Shown here: positions 47,395 through 57,584 of the stretch, in pieces
Layout: every line of letters begins with the position of its first letter
Numbering within the stretch: position 1 is the stretch's first letter
DNA from: Hysterangium stoloniferum
Lineage: Eukaryota; Basidiomycota; Agaricomycetes; Hysterangiales; Hysterangiaceae
DNA length: 64,000 nucleotides
NCBI GenBank assembly: GCA_015178975.1
Contig: WHVD01000195.1
Span: 62,001-126,000, forward strand
Direction: 5' to 3'
The notes under the pieces: model-generated
What the model saw: the letters and a program-made list of their open reading frames with translations, nothing else
Databases searched by the model: none
What the model was told of the DNA's origin: nothing
Position numbers and translations under genes: made by a program

Positions 47395-48170
47395 CCCTGA
47401 CCATACGTCTCATATTGCCCAAGGTGGGAAGCCGATTGCCACTGGTTTATCATGACCATCCACACTCCATTCTTGATGAGGGCCTAACAGGATGAGTGGC
47501 GAATGGTTTATTTTTCTCATGCCAGGTTGTCTAATCACAAAGCCAGCTGGATCTTGGAGTCACATACAGTACACTGTAGTTGATGTAACAAAACTCCTAA
47601 GAACAGTTATCAATCAAAAACATGAAGTGAATCACAATAGATGTACTTACCTTGTCAAGTTAATCCCAGTCCTCGCAGCAATTGCTTCCTTTACCACCCG
47701 TGGTCCTTGTTGACTTGTAGGATCCTGAGCCATTTGGTCAAGAACAAGCTGCCACTTCATGGTATTTGGAAAACTCTTTGTTGTAGTCCCACTGCCTTGT
47801 AAGCCAAACTGGGTACAATGGTGAGCAATAGTTGCTTCACTAATGAAAAAAAAAACTGAGGATGAAAAATATAGAGTATGAAATAAATAGACATACCTTA
47901 TCTGGATCCCATGCTCTGCAAGAAATAGCTTGCTGAGTTCTTTACAGTTGGTAATGCCACATTGGTGGTATTCAATAATACATTGCTTTATGTTTTCATC
48001 CCCAGAGGATGCTATGAGTAGTTATTTGAAAGAAAGAAAGAAAAATTAACGGTGATTATATCAAAGACAGTGGAAGATAACTCACGGCAGTGCCTGTATT
48101 GATTGAATCCCATAGGATTGTGATTGTAGTGCATGCTAGGCTGAGATTCCATAGATTCGGTATCTGGCAT
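47395..48170 (-). pseudogene. 5' part of an integrase/DDE-type transposase gene cut by the element 1 LTR
   Basis: From ATG at 48170 (MPDTESMESQPSMHYN) spliced minus-strand exons read SGDENIKQCIIEYHQCGI and KELSKLFLAEHGIQI (helix-turn-helix), FGLQGSGTTTKSF, then QGPRVVKEAIAARTGIN. The last exon encodes RKINHSPLILLGPHQEWSVD, DGHDKPVAIGFPPWAIWDVWSG and then runs straight into the LTR at 47394. The phrase HQEWSVDGHDK is typical of the basidiomycete integrase-core transposase family (WSxDGHDKL, carrying the first catalytic Asp). Introns are GT-AG with polypyrimidine acceptors. In-frame stops (TAG near 47530, TGA near 47455) show it was decaying. The remainder of the gene is not found left of element 1. 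Confidence 0.65.
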
Positions 48171-48179
48171 CACCAGTGA

Positions 48180-48440
48180 TATTGAGCAGCAGCAGTTATG
48201 ATAGTGAGCACTGGTGGAGATGATAGTAAGAGGCCACGATGGCAATATTGGACAGCGGTAGTAATGGTAGTGAGCAGCAGTGGAGATGATAGTAAGGGAC
48301 CACAATGGTATGGATGGCAGCAGTAATAGTAGTGAGCAGTGGTGGAGATGATAGTAAGGGGCCACAACGCCAATATTGGACAGTGGCAGCAAGAGTGACA
48401 ATGATAGTGGGTGATGATGAGGAGTAATAATTGTCAATGT
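48180..48440. repeat. degenerate 66-bp tandem repeat
   Basis: About three and a half units built around AGTGAGCAGTGGTGGAGATG and GATAGTAAGGGGCCACAA. Units differ by several substitutions. It sits just upstream of the transposase-like gene and could be its leader or a subterminal repeat of the transposon. Confidence 0.8.
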
Positions 48441-49211
48441 GAGTGAAGGCTTACCCAAAATGGGCAGTTAGGGCTGACACATCTCCTTGGCACTCTTGAA
48501 ATGCTAATGTCAAACCCCCAAATTCAAAATTCAAAAGAAAAAATAGACCTGATACAGTTGGGACACCGTAACCGCTCACAACAGACCATCTCCTGATTCA
48601 CTGCGAGTGCGTTCTAATCCAATTCCTCGAATGCGAAAGAGTCTACTTTGATTTTTCTGTTATTCCCGTATCTCCATATATCGGCGTCTTTGAACCACCT
48701 TGCGAACCGTGCGACCTGTGGATTAGAGCTTACTGCGCTTACGGTGCGTTGGCAGGGCAGTATGAAACTCGCCCTCCTAACAGGGTGTAGTGGCAAGGAT
48801 GGGCTATGCCTTGGATATCAGCGGAAACGATACATCGACGGTTTGCTCAGGATGTTCAAGTTTTGTTTTGCAATCAACAACACAAGCGGGGAATGTGTCG
48901 AAGTCTGTAGGCAGTAATTGTCGTAGCTCGCTTAGTTTTCGCATCGACTGGGACACGGACATAGATTTTCTATGGACAATAGACACATAAGACACAGTCT
49001 TCATTTGTGATTATTACTCCTCGTACCACCACAGTTCAGTATAGATTAATAATTTAATTAGAATTACGTAATATGCGGTGAATTATCGCCTGTCTTCCTC
49101 AGTGGGTCTGTATCAGTGATTACTGGCGATCCCTCTAGATTTCGTATACCCCTTATAACCGACGAAAAAATCTGCAACACGTTTAGCTGATCACATTGCC
49201 CACGATCAGCC
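48441..49211. other. gene-poor stretch with possible retroelement scraps
   Basis: Short frames (48614-48796 and 48804-49004 minus; 48648-48917 plus) overlap on both strands. CGTAACCGCTCACAACAG and DHLLIHCE at 48565-48615 look faintly like a LINE tail, and NPQVARFARWFKD on the minus strand looks codon-biased. None can be assigned. Confidence 0.35.
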
Positions 49212-50606
49212 ATGGGCATCGTTGAATCCATCATTCAGCATTTAAGAATTCGACCTGCGAATCTAATCCCATTGGACACTGGTATTGGCACCTTAACAGT
49301 GCTTTTACTACCTCTATTGTCACTGATGTGGACGGCATTCATGGTCGCAACTAAATCTCATCGTATATTCCATGTTGCTTTGCTTCCGGTCACGACCTAT
49401 GTGTTATACCGTCTTGCTTTCTGTTATGCCTGGATCGGATCTCAATATATACTTGCTAATGTGGTTAAAGGTAAGTAAGCACAACAATCGCTATAATTGT
49501 TTTCACTTAGGGTACCGCTAAAACATATTAGGATTTGCCGCCGGTATTTTATTTGCTAAAGCGTTGGATTTCACTTTCCACTCGAACGATTATTCCAAGC
49601 TAGAACACCACGAACAAGCCTCCTCCGGTAAAAACACCCCTTCATTTAGGAAGGATAGCACATCATCATGGATGTATCGGCAACGTCATAATTTGGTAGA
49701 GGCATGGGATATCATGTTCGCGTACAGAGGGATAGGGTATAAATTTGGGAAAGACATCAAGCTTCCTTCGTATCCCGAAATATCAAAGCCTGGATCCATT
49801 TTTCACATTTTACTACGGAGAATAATAGTCAATTTCCTCGTTGCGGATCTCCTGGTGTTCTTTTGGAATTTCACCGCTCCCAACCGAGAGCCTTGGGGAG
49901 GCTCCATTTTCATCCAATCTTTACCATGGCCACAACGGTACTTAGTGTCAACGATATATCATGCAACCTTGGGGTGTCTAGCCGTCACATTACTCAACAC
50001 GGGATATTATATCTATACTCTTATTGGGGTGTACATTTTCTCGCAACCTTATGAGTCATGGCCGCCTCTCTTCGATAACCCGTTTGCCTCTCAATCCTTA
50101 CACGATCTTTGGGCGAAGCGATGGCACGCTTTACTTACACGCTCACTATTTGTTCTCGGCGGATGGCCGGGTCAGCGAATAGTAAGATTTTTGGGTATCA
50201 GGGGTCATAGGCTTGGTCCTCGGGTCATTGCTTGCATCGGGGCTTTTTCATGAGTTCCCGCTGTATTCGTTGGGACATGACCCGGATTGGCGTATGGTTG
50301 CATTTTTTGGGATACAGGGAATAGGTCTAATACTCGAACGGCTCTGGAATAAAGCAACGGGCAGCTATGTCGGTGGATGGTATGGGGTTCTGTGGGTATA
50401 TCTGTTCCTTTTTGTACTGGGCCAACCATTATGTACGTTGAGCCTTTTATCTGATTGAATTATGCTAATATTGGCTGTTATGTTTAATAGTTACAGATTC
50501 GTATGCCTCGCGCGGATTATGTAACGGAATAGTAATTCCGTCGACACTCAGTCCAACGAATCGAATCTTGCTTCCCTTACTGAATCGTTTGTCACAAATA
50601 GGCTGA
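49212..50606 (+). CDS. wax-synthase-like MBOAT O-acyltransferase, probably frameshifted
   Basis: A polytopic membrane protein of the wax-synthase-like MBOAT group, which transfers acyl groups to alcohols or sterol/terpenoid hydroxyls in the ER. Exon 1 (49212-49470) carries TLTVLLLPLLSLMWTAFMVA and further membrane segments. Exon 2 has AWDIMFAYRGIGYKFGKDI, EPWGGSIFIQSLPWPQRYL and the family block FDNPFASQSLHDLWAKRWH, then TRSLFVLGGWPGQRIVRFLGI. The next block, GSLLASGLFHEFPLYSLGHD, holds the expected catalytic His but lies one frame over. A 2-bp gap near 50205, compared with the second copy at 54780, explains the shift. A last exon (from about 50491) ends NRLSQIG with TGA at 50604-50606. Intron spacing is otherwise normal. 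It may be a young pseudogene, or the indel may be a sequencing error. Confidence 0.75.
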
Positions 50607-50734
50607 TTTAGCGAACTGCTGAGGTAGGCCCATACCCACTCACACTCAAGACTCCGGCTTAGTGTAACCAACCACCAGGGCCGACGACTTCTCCTTCTCA
50701 TATTCATATATTCCGACTCACTTATATTTTCCGT

Positions 50735-51003
50735 ATCAGCACTGCCCATTCCTCCGTTTGCGCTTGTCTTTGTCGGCTGGGGTACGTTACCCGTGATTAT
50801 CTTTGTTAGTAGTTTTGCTCATAGTACCGTGGTGTCACTTATTTATTATACGAGCATCATACCGTTATATCCGATGACCATAGAGCAACGTTACAGAACC
50901 ATCTTGTTTTTCTGCGGTACTATAGCTACTTTATATCATCTAGTTTTCTTGCTAAAGGTGTTGATGGCAAAGGCAAATTCCGGAACCTTGGTGCGGCGAT
51001 GAT
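50735..51003 (+). CDS. possible terminal exon of a small membrane protein
   Basis: After a good acceptor (TTTTCCGTATCAG, 50724-50736) a frame runs PIPPFALVFVGWGTLPVIIF, then SSFAHSTVVSLIYYTSIIPL, TIEQRYRTILFFCG and VFLLKVLMAKANSG to a stop at 51001-51003. It has two to three hydrophobic segments. I do not recognise the family. No matching 5' exon is evident; it could be an alternative 3' end of the preceding acyltransferase or a separate gene. Confidence 0.3.
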
Positions 51004-51480
51004 GATCCATGATCCCACACTGGCGCCATATCCCCGGTTCTTGATAGATGCAGAAATTGTTCTGAGATGTTTGCAAGGTTTCTCGCACTCGTAAACAATA
51101 GTTTAGTAATTACAAGTAAAACGGGACGAGTCCAAAAGCTGGACTTGCAAGACGTTCCATAGCAGTATTCTCTCCTTGAGGTTCGAAACGTGCTTATGAG
51201 ATATAGGCGTAGGCCAACTGTAACTAGTTTATGTAAGGATCCAATACGTGATTAGAATCACGGCGTTTTATTAGAACTCCATAACTTCGTCGGATCCGAG
51301 GTTTTTTCCTGGTGAAGAGATGATGATTGTTGTATGATTATGTACGACTGTTGAAATTAACTCTGGAGCTCGGAATAAAATCCAGAGAGATATAATATAA
51401 TTCCCGTCTGACCTGTGGTTAATTATTAAGAATGAGTATAATTGTAACAGAAAACACAGATACAAACGTGCGATGTGTAC
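51004..51480. other. intergenic stretch
   Basis: No gene was seen. Part of 51345-51425 resembles 26281-26360, a weak dispersed repeat. Confidence 0.4.
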
Positions 51481-51687
51481 TATATTGAACCGGATCACCG
51501 TCACGGCCACTCAACCGCCACCCTTATAATAACTTGAGTTACACTCATTCAACGCCTACGATATACTCTGTAGCACTGTTTTAACACGATTCAAATAATT
51601 TTTCACCAAAAAAATCATTTAGAATGAGCAAGTCTAACTCAAGTTAGTTAAGATTGAGCGATCGTGACGGTGATCCGGTCTAATATA
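51481..51687. mobile_element. 207-bp MITE-like foldback element
   Basis: Termini TATATTGAACCGGATCACCG and, inverted, TATATTAGACCGGATCACCG match at 23 of 25 bases including the following TCACG. A second inverted pair lies inside (AACTTGAGTTACACTCATTC against GAATGAGCAAGTCTAACTCAAG). The whole block can fold on itself. There is no coding capacity. Size and structure fit a miniature inverted-repeat transposable element. Confidence 0.75.
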
Positions 51688-52272
51688 TGGTATCTGAATA
51701 AAGTGGGGCCAACTCGGCTGTGGTGAATCGGCTACACTTCTGCCCAAATGGCCAAAAGTTTCCACATTCGACCGGGTTAGCAACGCCGAGCCTCCGGTTA
51801 ATCGGTTGGACAACCGAGTGTTAAGTGATTATATTTAAATTATTATTTTCTTTTGCACTTAACAGCATTCATGGCTGAATTATATGCCTTATAAAGAAAT
51901 AGCAGGGAGGAACGTTCCTAATTGGCTAGAGGTGAAACAGTACTTCCATTTAAGGGTTTGTGGATTTCAGAAATGGGATTTTCATGTATTGCAGGGAGCT
52001 GGGGAAGTAATTAATGGACTACAGCCTAATTTGGCAATATTCAGTTATGAGACAGTGATGTTGGATTAGTAACCACGCAATAGTCCCTTTGTGCACAGCC
52101 ACACGGCCACGCGCGACCGCAGACAAAAGTGCTGTTCCATCGTTCCACTATTTCCTTTGTTAGATGAAACATTTCTAGTACATTCTATACAATTATGTTT
52201 TTGTTACCACTTTTCCTTTTGTTCTTAGATAGCTTACATACAAGCCATCCTAGTTATAATTAGCATCACCTC

Positions 52273-52420
52273 AGCTATTTGGCATACTGCGTGCAAATAC
52301 TGAGGTGAGATAGTTATCATTACCTTTAATCTAGTCTGTTACTTACTTTCATTACCAGTTCATATTCTTGTATCTAGGTAATCAATTAAGCTATTTGGCA
52401 TACTGCGTGCAAATACTGAG
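52273..52420. repeat. 32-bp direct repeat
   Basis: AGCTATTTGGCATACTGCGT plus GCAAATACTGAG occurs at 52273-52304 and 52389-52420, identical, 84 bases apart. No gene lies nearby. Confidence 0.8.
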
Positions 52421-52706
52421 ATCATATTCTTGTAATTCTAGCACTCATTCTCACAGGTGAAAACCTTCACATACTTACTGGCGGTTATAGGTAAAATGAA
52501 ACAGCTTGAAGGCTGTGACGTCCTGATGCTAATGTGACTGGCCAAAAACTTTGTATATATGGTCTCCGTATGTCTCACTAGCGACTGACACTTCAATGCA
52601 ACCAGCACGAGGTACTGTGGTAGGAGTTGGACGCAGAGACCAGCAGTCTGGGCTACCGGGCTACTGGCTCAATCACGGCTGCGCATCGAAGACGCTTTGG
52701 CGCTTA

Positions 52707-53257
52707 AATAAGTGCCGCGAGGATGATCGCGTTCTTTTGCCAACGTGACCAAACCGTGCAGCCCCCATTCAAATGTTCACAACCGTAGGAAGCACTCTTG
52801 GCAGCGCTTGCTGTCAGGAGCTTTATGAACCTGTTGAGGGTCCCTGTTTCTAAGTCATTCAATCTTGTCACATCACTGATTAAACCACCAGAGGCTCGAA
52901 TCTGTCTCATCTTGCATTTTTTAGTATTTTGAGGCTCTTTAAGGCTCCATTCAGGCGTTATTTCTGAGGATTCACCGCTCGAACCTTTGTTGGGGTTTAC
53001 TGATATGCATGTTGCCCCCCTCCTTGTTTCTATTAGGTTTATTGGTTCGCTCCTTTTCGTAGTATCTTCATGTTCTCTCCTTAAGGTCTCACCAAATACA
53101 CGCTCTACTACTTCGATCATATATTGATTTTCTACGCCTTTATTGATCGACTTCCTGTCTCAGCTGATCATACCACCCGCAACTGAATGTCTCTCTTAAC
53201 TTCGCGCGCAGCATTCAATAACGCTTCTTGGAGTTCTCCATCTGTGTATGGGTGCAT
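52707..53257 (-). pseudogene. minus-strand ORF of unknown nature, perhaps transposon-derived
   Basis: An ATG at 53257 gives MHPYTDGELQEALLNAAREV and KRDIQLRV, then a stop. After a shift of frame a 138-codon frame (53120-52707) reads VERVFGETLRREHED, RRGATCISVNPNKGSS and SDVTRLNDLETGTLNRFI. The N-terminal piece resembles the Psq-type helix-turn-helix starts of pogo-like transposases (a D-x-L-x-x-AL-x-AV pattern), but no DDE domain follows. Unknown; possibly a remnant. Confidence 0.25.
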
Positions 53258-53474
53258 CGGCTTATTTCCATCCCCATTTGGCCCTGACGTTCTCCACTTC
53301 TAAATTGACGTCGCTTCTCCTACGTTTCCAAAAGGGTGATACGGCCCTCGTATGCTATCGACTTTCATGTATAAAACAAGCTGGGGTTCACCACTTTATC
53401 CCCAGTTCCTAGTACCACACAATCCCACACACAATCGCACCTTTGAAATCCACATCTCTTCGAGCGAACCAAAT

Positions 53475-53852
53475 ATGAAGGTAATGTTTTATCTTTAGTT
53501 AGCTAACTATATAACTCAACAATGTCACCTGTAGTATTTTGCTGTCCTTTTGCTTGTTGCCCTCGTCCCCGCCGTCCTCGGTAACGTCGTATGTATAAAT
53601 TGCACTAAACCTTGCCGTCCTTGCTCACAAACAATCCCCCCCCTCCCTTCTATGTCCCCTCTTCAGCTCGTGAGCAGGCAGTGCGTTGCAACCTCGTGCT
53701 CCTGCCAGGGCGTCCCCAACGGCCTCTTCTGTGGTGACGGCCAGCTCAATTGTATCCCAGGGCATGTTTACCAATGCGGCGGTAACGGCCAGAACTCCTG
53801 TGATTTCGGAATCAGGAATTCCTGCGAGCAGTGCGGGCAGCTTCAATGCTGA
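53475..53852 (+). CDS. small secreted cysteine-rich protein (107 aa)
   Basis: A 6-base first exon (ATG AAG, 53475-53480) and a 54-nt intron lead into exon 2 at 53535. The N-terminus MKYFAVLLLVALVPAVLG is a strong signal peptide. The mature part of about 89 residues has 14 Cys with clustered spacing: CINC, CRPC, a Pro-rich linker, then CSCQGVPNGLFCGDGQLNC, YQCGGNGQNSC and CEQCGQLQC. The even number suggests seven disulfides. The promoter side has a likely TATA (GTATAAAAC, 53368-53377). There is no named domain; size, secretion signal and Cys content are those of fungal effector-like or hydrophobin-sized secreted proteins, but hydrophobin spacing is absent. TGA is at 53850-53852. Confidence 0.82.
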
Positions 53853-54105
53853 TTTTGAGAAGGCTTAAATAGTGTTATTCAATTACCATGCACCTTTTAA
53901 ATGACTCGTTTCTCCAATCAAGTACAAGTACAATTGATCTCCTATGAAGTCTTTGCGTGCACAAACTCCACTATCAATGAACAGTCGCTCATGCTGGACA
54001 ATTTTATGAGGACCGGTTTTATTCAGAGGCTAATTCTTGTCATCCCAGAGCTCATTTGATTAACTTAACTGAACTCCATAAGAACTCACCACAATCACCG
54101 TAATT

Positions 54106-55075
54106 TCTTTAACTTAAGATACCACTAAATCATATTAGCATTCGCCGCCGCCATCTTATTTACCTGAGTGTCGAATTTCACTTTCCGCTCGGACAATTAT
54201 TCCAAGCTAGAAAAAGTCTAGGCCACGAACAAGCCTCGTCCAATGAAAACTCTCCTTCATTTTAAAAGGATACCTCATGGTAATGGGTGTGTTCGGTAAC
54301 GTCGTAATTGAGTGGAGGGGATTTCATGTTCACGCTCAGTCGGATAGGGTATATGTTCGGGAATGGCATCAAGATTTCTTCACATCCTGAACTCTCGAAG
54401 CCTTGAGCCATTTTTTACATTTTACTGTGGAAATAAATAGTCAAGTACCTCGGTGGGATTTCTCCTCGTGTTCTTTTGGAACATCACCGCTTCTCATCGA
54501 GAGCCTTGGGAGGCAACATTTTCATCAAATCTTTACCAATGGTAGTTAGTATCGAGGGCTGGTCGTCGCAGTGCTCAGCACCGGCTGTTACCTCATGCTC
54601 TTCAAGTTGTTGCCGTCTGCATTCTCGCAACCTTATAAGTCATGGCCACATCTCTTCGATAACCTGTTCGCCTCTCAATCCTTAAACGATTTTTGGGCGA
54701 AGCGATGGCACGGTGTGAATACACGTTTACTATTTGTTCTCGGCGGACTGCCGGTCAACGAATTGTCGGATTTTTAGGAATCAAGGGCGACATCGGCTTG
54801 GCCTGGATCATCGGTGATGGTCGCATTTTATGGGATACAGGGAATGGGTCTTATACTCGAACGGCTCTGAAATAAAGCAACGGGTGTCGATGTCGATGGA
54901 TGGTACAGAATTCTGTGAGTTTATCTATTCCTTCTTGTACTGGACCAACCATTATGTACGTTAGCGTTTTCTCCGATTTAATTATGCTAAGGTTGATTGT
55001 CAGATAAAATAGTCACGGGATCCTATGCCACGCGCGGAATATGTAACCCAGTAGTACTTCCTCCAAGGCACACAT
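54106..55075 (+). pseudogene. decayed second copy of the MBOAT acyltransferase
   Basis: It is collinear with 49497-50560: it begins inside the first intron equivalent (ATCATATTAGCATTCGCCGCC) and includes TTCACTTTCCGCTCG, GAGAGCCTTGGGAGGCA, HLFDNLFASQSLNDFWAKRWH and the LGQPL/ATTATGTACGTTAG donor region. Stops and frameshifts occur at least at 54165, 54220, 54285, 54405 and 54590. Exon 1 is absent: the secreted-protein gene lies where it would be expected. It retains the two bases missing from the 49212 copy near the catalytic block. Confidence 0.85.
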
Positions 55076-55658
55076 CAGGAAATTGGGAAATCTGTGAATA
55101 CCTTAGCTAGCTTGTATAGTAGCCCAAGCCTGGCTATTTACTTAGTGATATTTTTTGAATACCGAGTGGGTCTATAATAGCCATCTCAGATGTCTGCTAG
55201 CTACCCCGGCCTCAGGCTAGGTGCTCTAGGACCACTAGGGTACAATTTGAACTTCTGACATACTCTGACCCGAGTACATGGTACACTACAGGTTATGGGT
55301 ATACTGAAGGTGATAAAGCATAGTGTCAGAAGAGGGTTAAAGTAGATGAGATTGGGCTAAGTTCTGTGAATTTAGAATACACATTGTATTTGGTAATGGA
55401 GAGTAAATCTTGGGAGAATGAGAAAGAGACTTTGTAGATGTCAATGAATGGAATGGGAGGAACAGGCTACAAATGTATCATAAAGCTTGAAGGGTACAGA
55501 TCAGAAGAGGGTTAACTTTAAAGTAGATGAGATTGGGTGAAGTTCTGTGGATTCAGAGTAGACATTGCATTGGGTTTCAGAGATTGAGTATATTTCAGGA
55601 GAATCAGAAAGAGACTTTGTAGACATCAATGAATGGAGTGGGAAGGACAGGTACCAGA
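55076..55658. repeat. intergenic DNA with a tandem duplication of about 185 bp
   Basis: 55325-55490 and 55503-55658 are two diverged copies of one unit: TCAGAAGAGGGTTAA, AAGTAGATGAGATTGGG, AAGTTCTGTG, GAAAGAGACTTTGTAGA and TCAATGAATGGA recur in order. No coding potential was recognised. Confidence 0.8.
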
Positions 55659-56143
55659 TGTTAGGTTCCCTGTCAGGCATATATTTTATTTTATTTTATT
55701 TTGTTTGTCATGCATCACATGTCACAATGCATGAATGGCTTGGAAGACCATTCATGGTCACACATCACAATGCATGATGTCATGCGACATTGCATAGTAA
55801 CACATGATGTCATGCAAATGTGAAATGGCTCAAAAGACTGTTTGCAGCTGTGCAATGACAATCATGTGATATACACATGTCAAATGTAAAACTTAACTTC
55901 ATTTTAATTTTCTTCCAAGGTTTGAACCTTCTTAATAATAACTTTATTAATCTTCCCTTTAGTATAAATACCCTAAGATGTACATATGTAGTTAGACCCC
56001 AGTTTCAATCTCTTAGGATTTCCACTAAATACAAGTGTGATATTCTTAAATCATTTATGACTTCTATTCTCCTACTCCTTATCTTGCCCTCTCTCTTGTT
56101 TCTTTTTGTGTTTTGGTAGCCTTGTTAGTGTTGCCCTAACAGA
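55659..56143 (+). repeat. LTR-like block (family F)
   Basis: It begins TGTTAGGTTCCC and ends GCCCTAACA, with TGTTAGG and CCTAACA perfectly inverted. A promoter-like TTTAGTATAAATACC lies near 55958. The middle has several palindromic CATGCATGATGTCATGC-type stretches (55690-55830). No clear target duplication flanks it (CCAGA against GACCC), so it may be the edge of another decayed element rather than a solo LTR. Confidence 0.5.
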
Positions 56144-57584
56144 CCCCCATAACCTGGTTTTACCCCTGTCACCCTCCAACACCCTGCTATTGGTACCCCC
56201 AACCATGTTGTCACCACCTGCAGTGCCCTGACACCTGCTTTCCTGTAGAATACCTTTTTGGTCATCCCATCTCCATCCTGATGCTCTCTCATAACCAGTT
56301 TTATGTATATGTTTTATTAGCCACCTCACAACCTTTGGAATGCTTGTGCTTCATCACATTTAATATTAGATTGATCCTTGTCCATTTCCCCACTTCTTTT
56401 GACTCATCACAACTTCCCACTTCCTTGATCAGCCTTCCAATCATCCATCATACTTTTGTATAAAAGCCATATTATGTATACTATAGTTCTTCAGTTTCAA
56501 ATATCAACTTAGATTGCCCCTTTTGTGTTTAAGCCCCTTTTGTTATGACCATGTCGCAACCTGACGGTCCCTGAGGATATTACCATCAACTGATGTTTCA
56601 AGTTATCGATCAAGTCATCGCATTGGAAACCGTCGGTCACCCAACACTGACATATGCCTTCACAGTGATCAAACCCCATTTACACCCCTGTCAAGTTATA
56701 CTCATATTATCTGGTTATGCTTTGATACATCCCCTTTTATTATGATGATCTGTTCTACTCTATGTTTCACATATGCCCATATATACTTGTAACCTGTGGA
56801 CTATTTCCTTTTCTCATAATTCCGCTCTCAGTTAATTCACAGCCTCCAAACTTATTGTAACCTTCCGGTTCCTAGTCAAGCTTATTTGTCAATAGTACTT
56901 TCCGCTCTTCCCTTAGTTAGTATTTTCTAGACACCAATAACTCATATATAAATCTGCTGTAGTCGTAGTTACTAGGCAATCAGAATATTGACTCAGAACA
57001 CCCACATACATCTCTTATAAGACCCACTCTAAGTATCCTGCTTCCCGCCTCTGTGTGCACTTGCCCACATTCAGCATCTGACCCCTCAGCCCAACACTTG
57101 ACTTATCCTTCAGTTCCGATTGGTAACTCACCATGAGGAATTCAATAGGACTAGTTTACACCTGCCCAAAATTTAAGGACATCTGATGGTAACTTGCGAG
57201 GGCACAGCACATAAGCTGAAGCCAAGTCCTTCCGATCGGTCCCCATCAGCCAACTGACATTAGTCAGTTTTCTGTTCTTAACACCTTTGCTTGCTCTTAA
57301 TACTCCTGAAGACATCATTGGCCAGCTGTAACGCTTATCCCCATGACTCTTAGCATTTTGGTCTTCCAGTTGATTCAGCTAAGTATCATCTTCAGTCTAA
57401 AAAGATCATACTACTTGCTCTTCTGAAATACTAGAGCACCCTAACAGTTTGTGCCAGGGTGCAACACATAAGTTGAAGCCAAACTCCACTTGTTTTGTAG
57501 AACTGGACCTCCCAGTTGAGTACAAAATACCCATTGGCCTTCTGACATTATTTCCTCCTTTGTCTTAGACTTTAGATCTTAACA
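56125..57584 (+). repeat. 5' LTR of gypsy element 2 (family E)
   Basis: It shares with 62714-63389 the blocks GACCCCC/GGCCCCC, TTCCAATCA.CCATCA, ACTATAGTTCTTCAGTTTCAA and CAACTTAGATT, and ends AGATCTTAACA at 57584. Its middle is interrupted by a family B solo LTR (56541-57283). The left edge is uncertain (56125 or 56144), because it abuts the family F block. Confidence 0.7.
56541..57283 (+). mobile_element. family B solo LTR, plus orientation
   Basis: It starts TGTTATGACCATGTCGCAAC and ends GTTCTTAACA, with CCTTT on both sides (56536-56540, 57284-57288). The same LTR occurs inverted at 59049 and 61027 and in plus orientation at 63740. Confidence 0.93.

Noticed and set aside
46876-47465. Long frames with repeating HDLST or SRGHG
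   Set aside because: Products of the 15-bp minisatellite in the 3' LTR, not genes.
50465-50749. Minus-strand 94-codon frame at the 3' end of the MBOAT gene
   Set aside because: It overlaps the last coding exon and has no splice or homology support.
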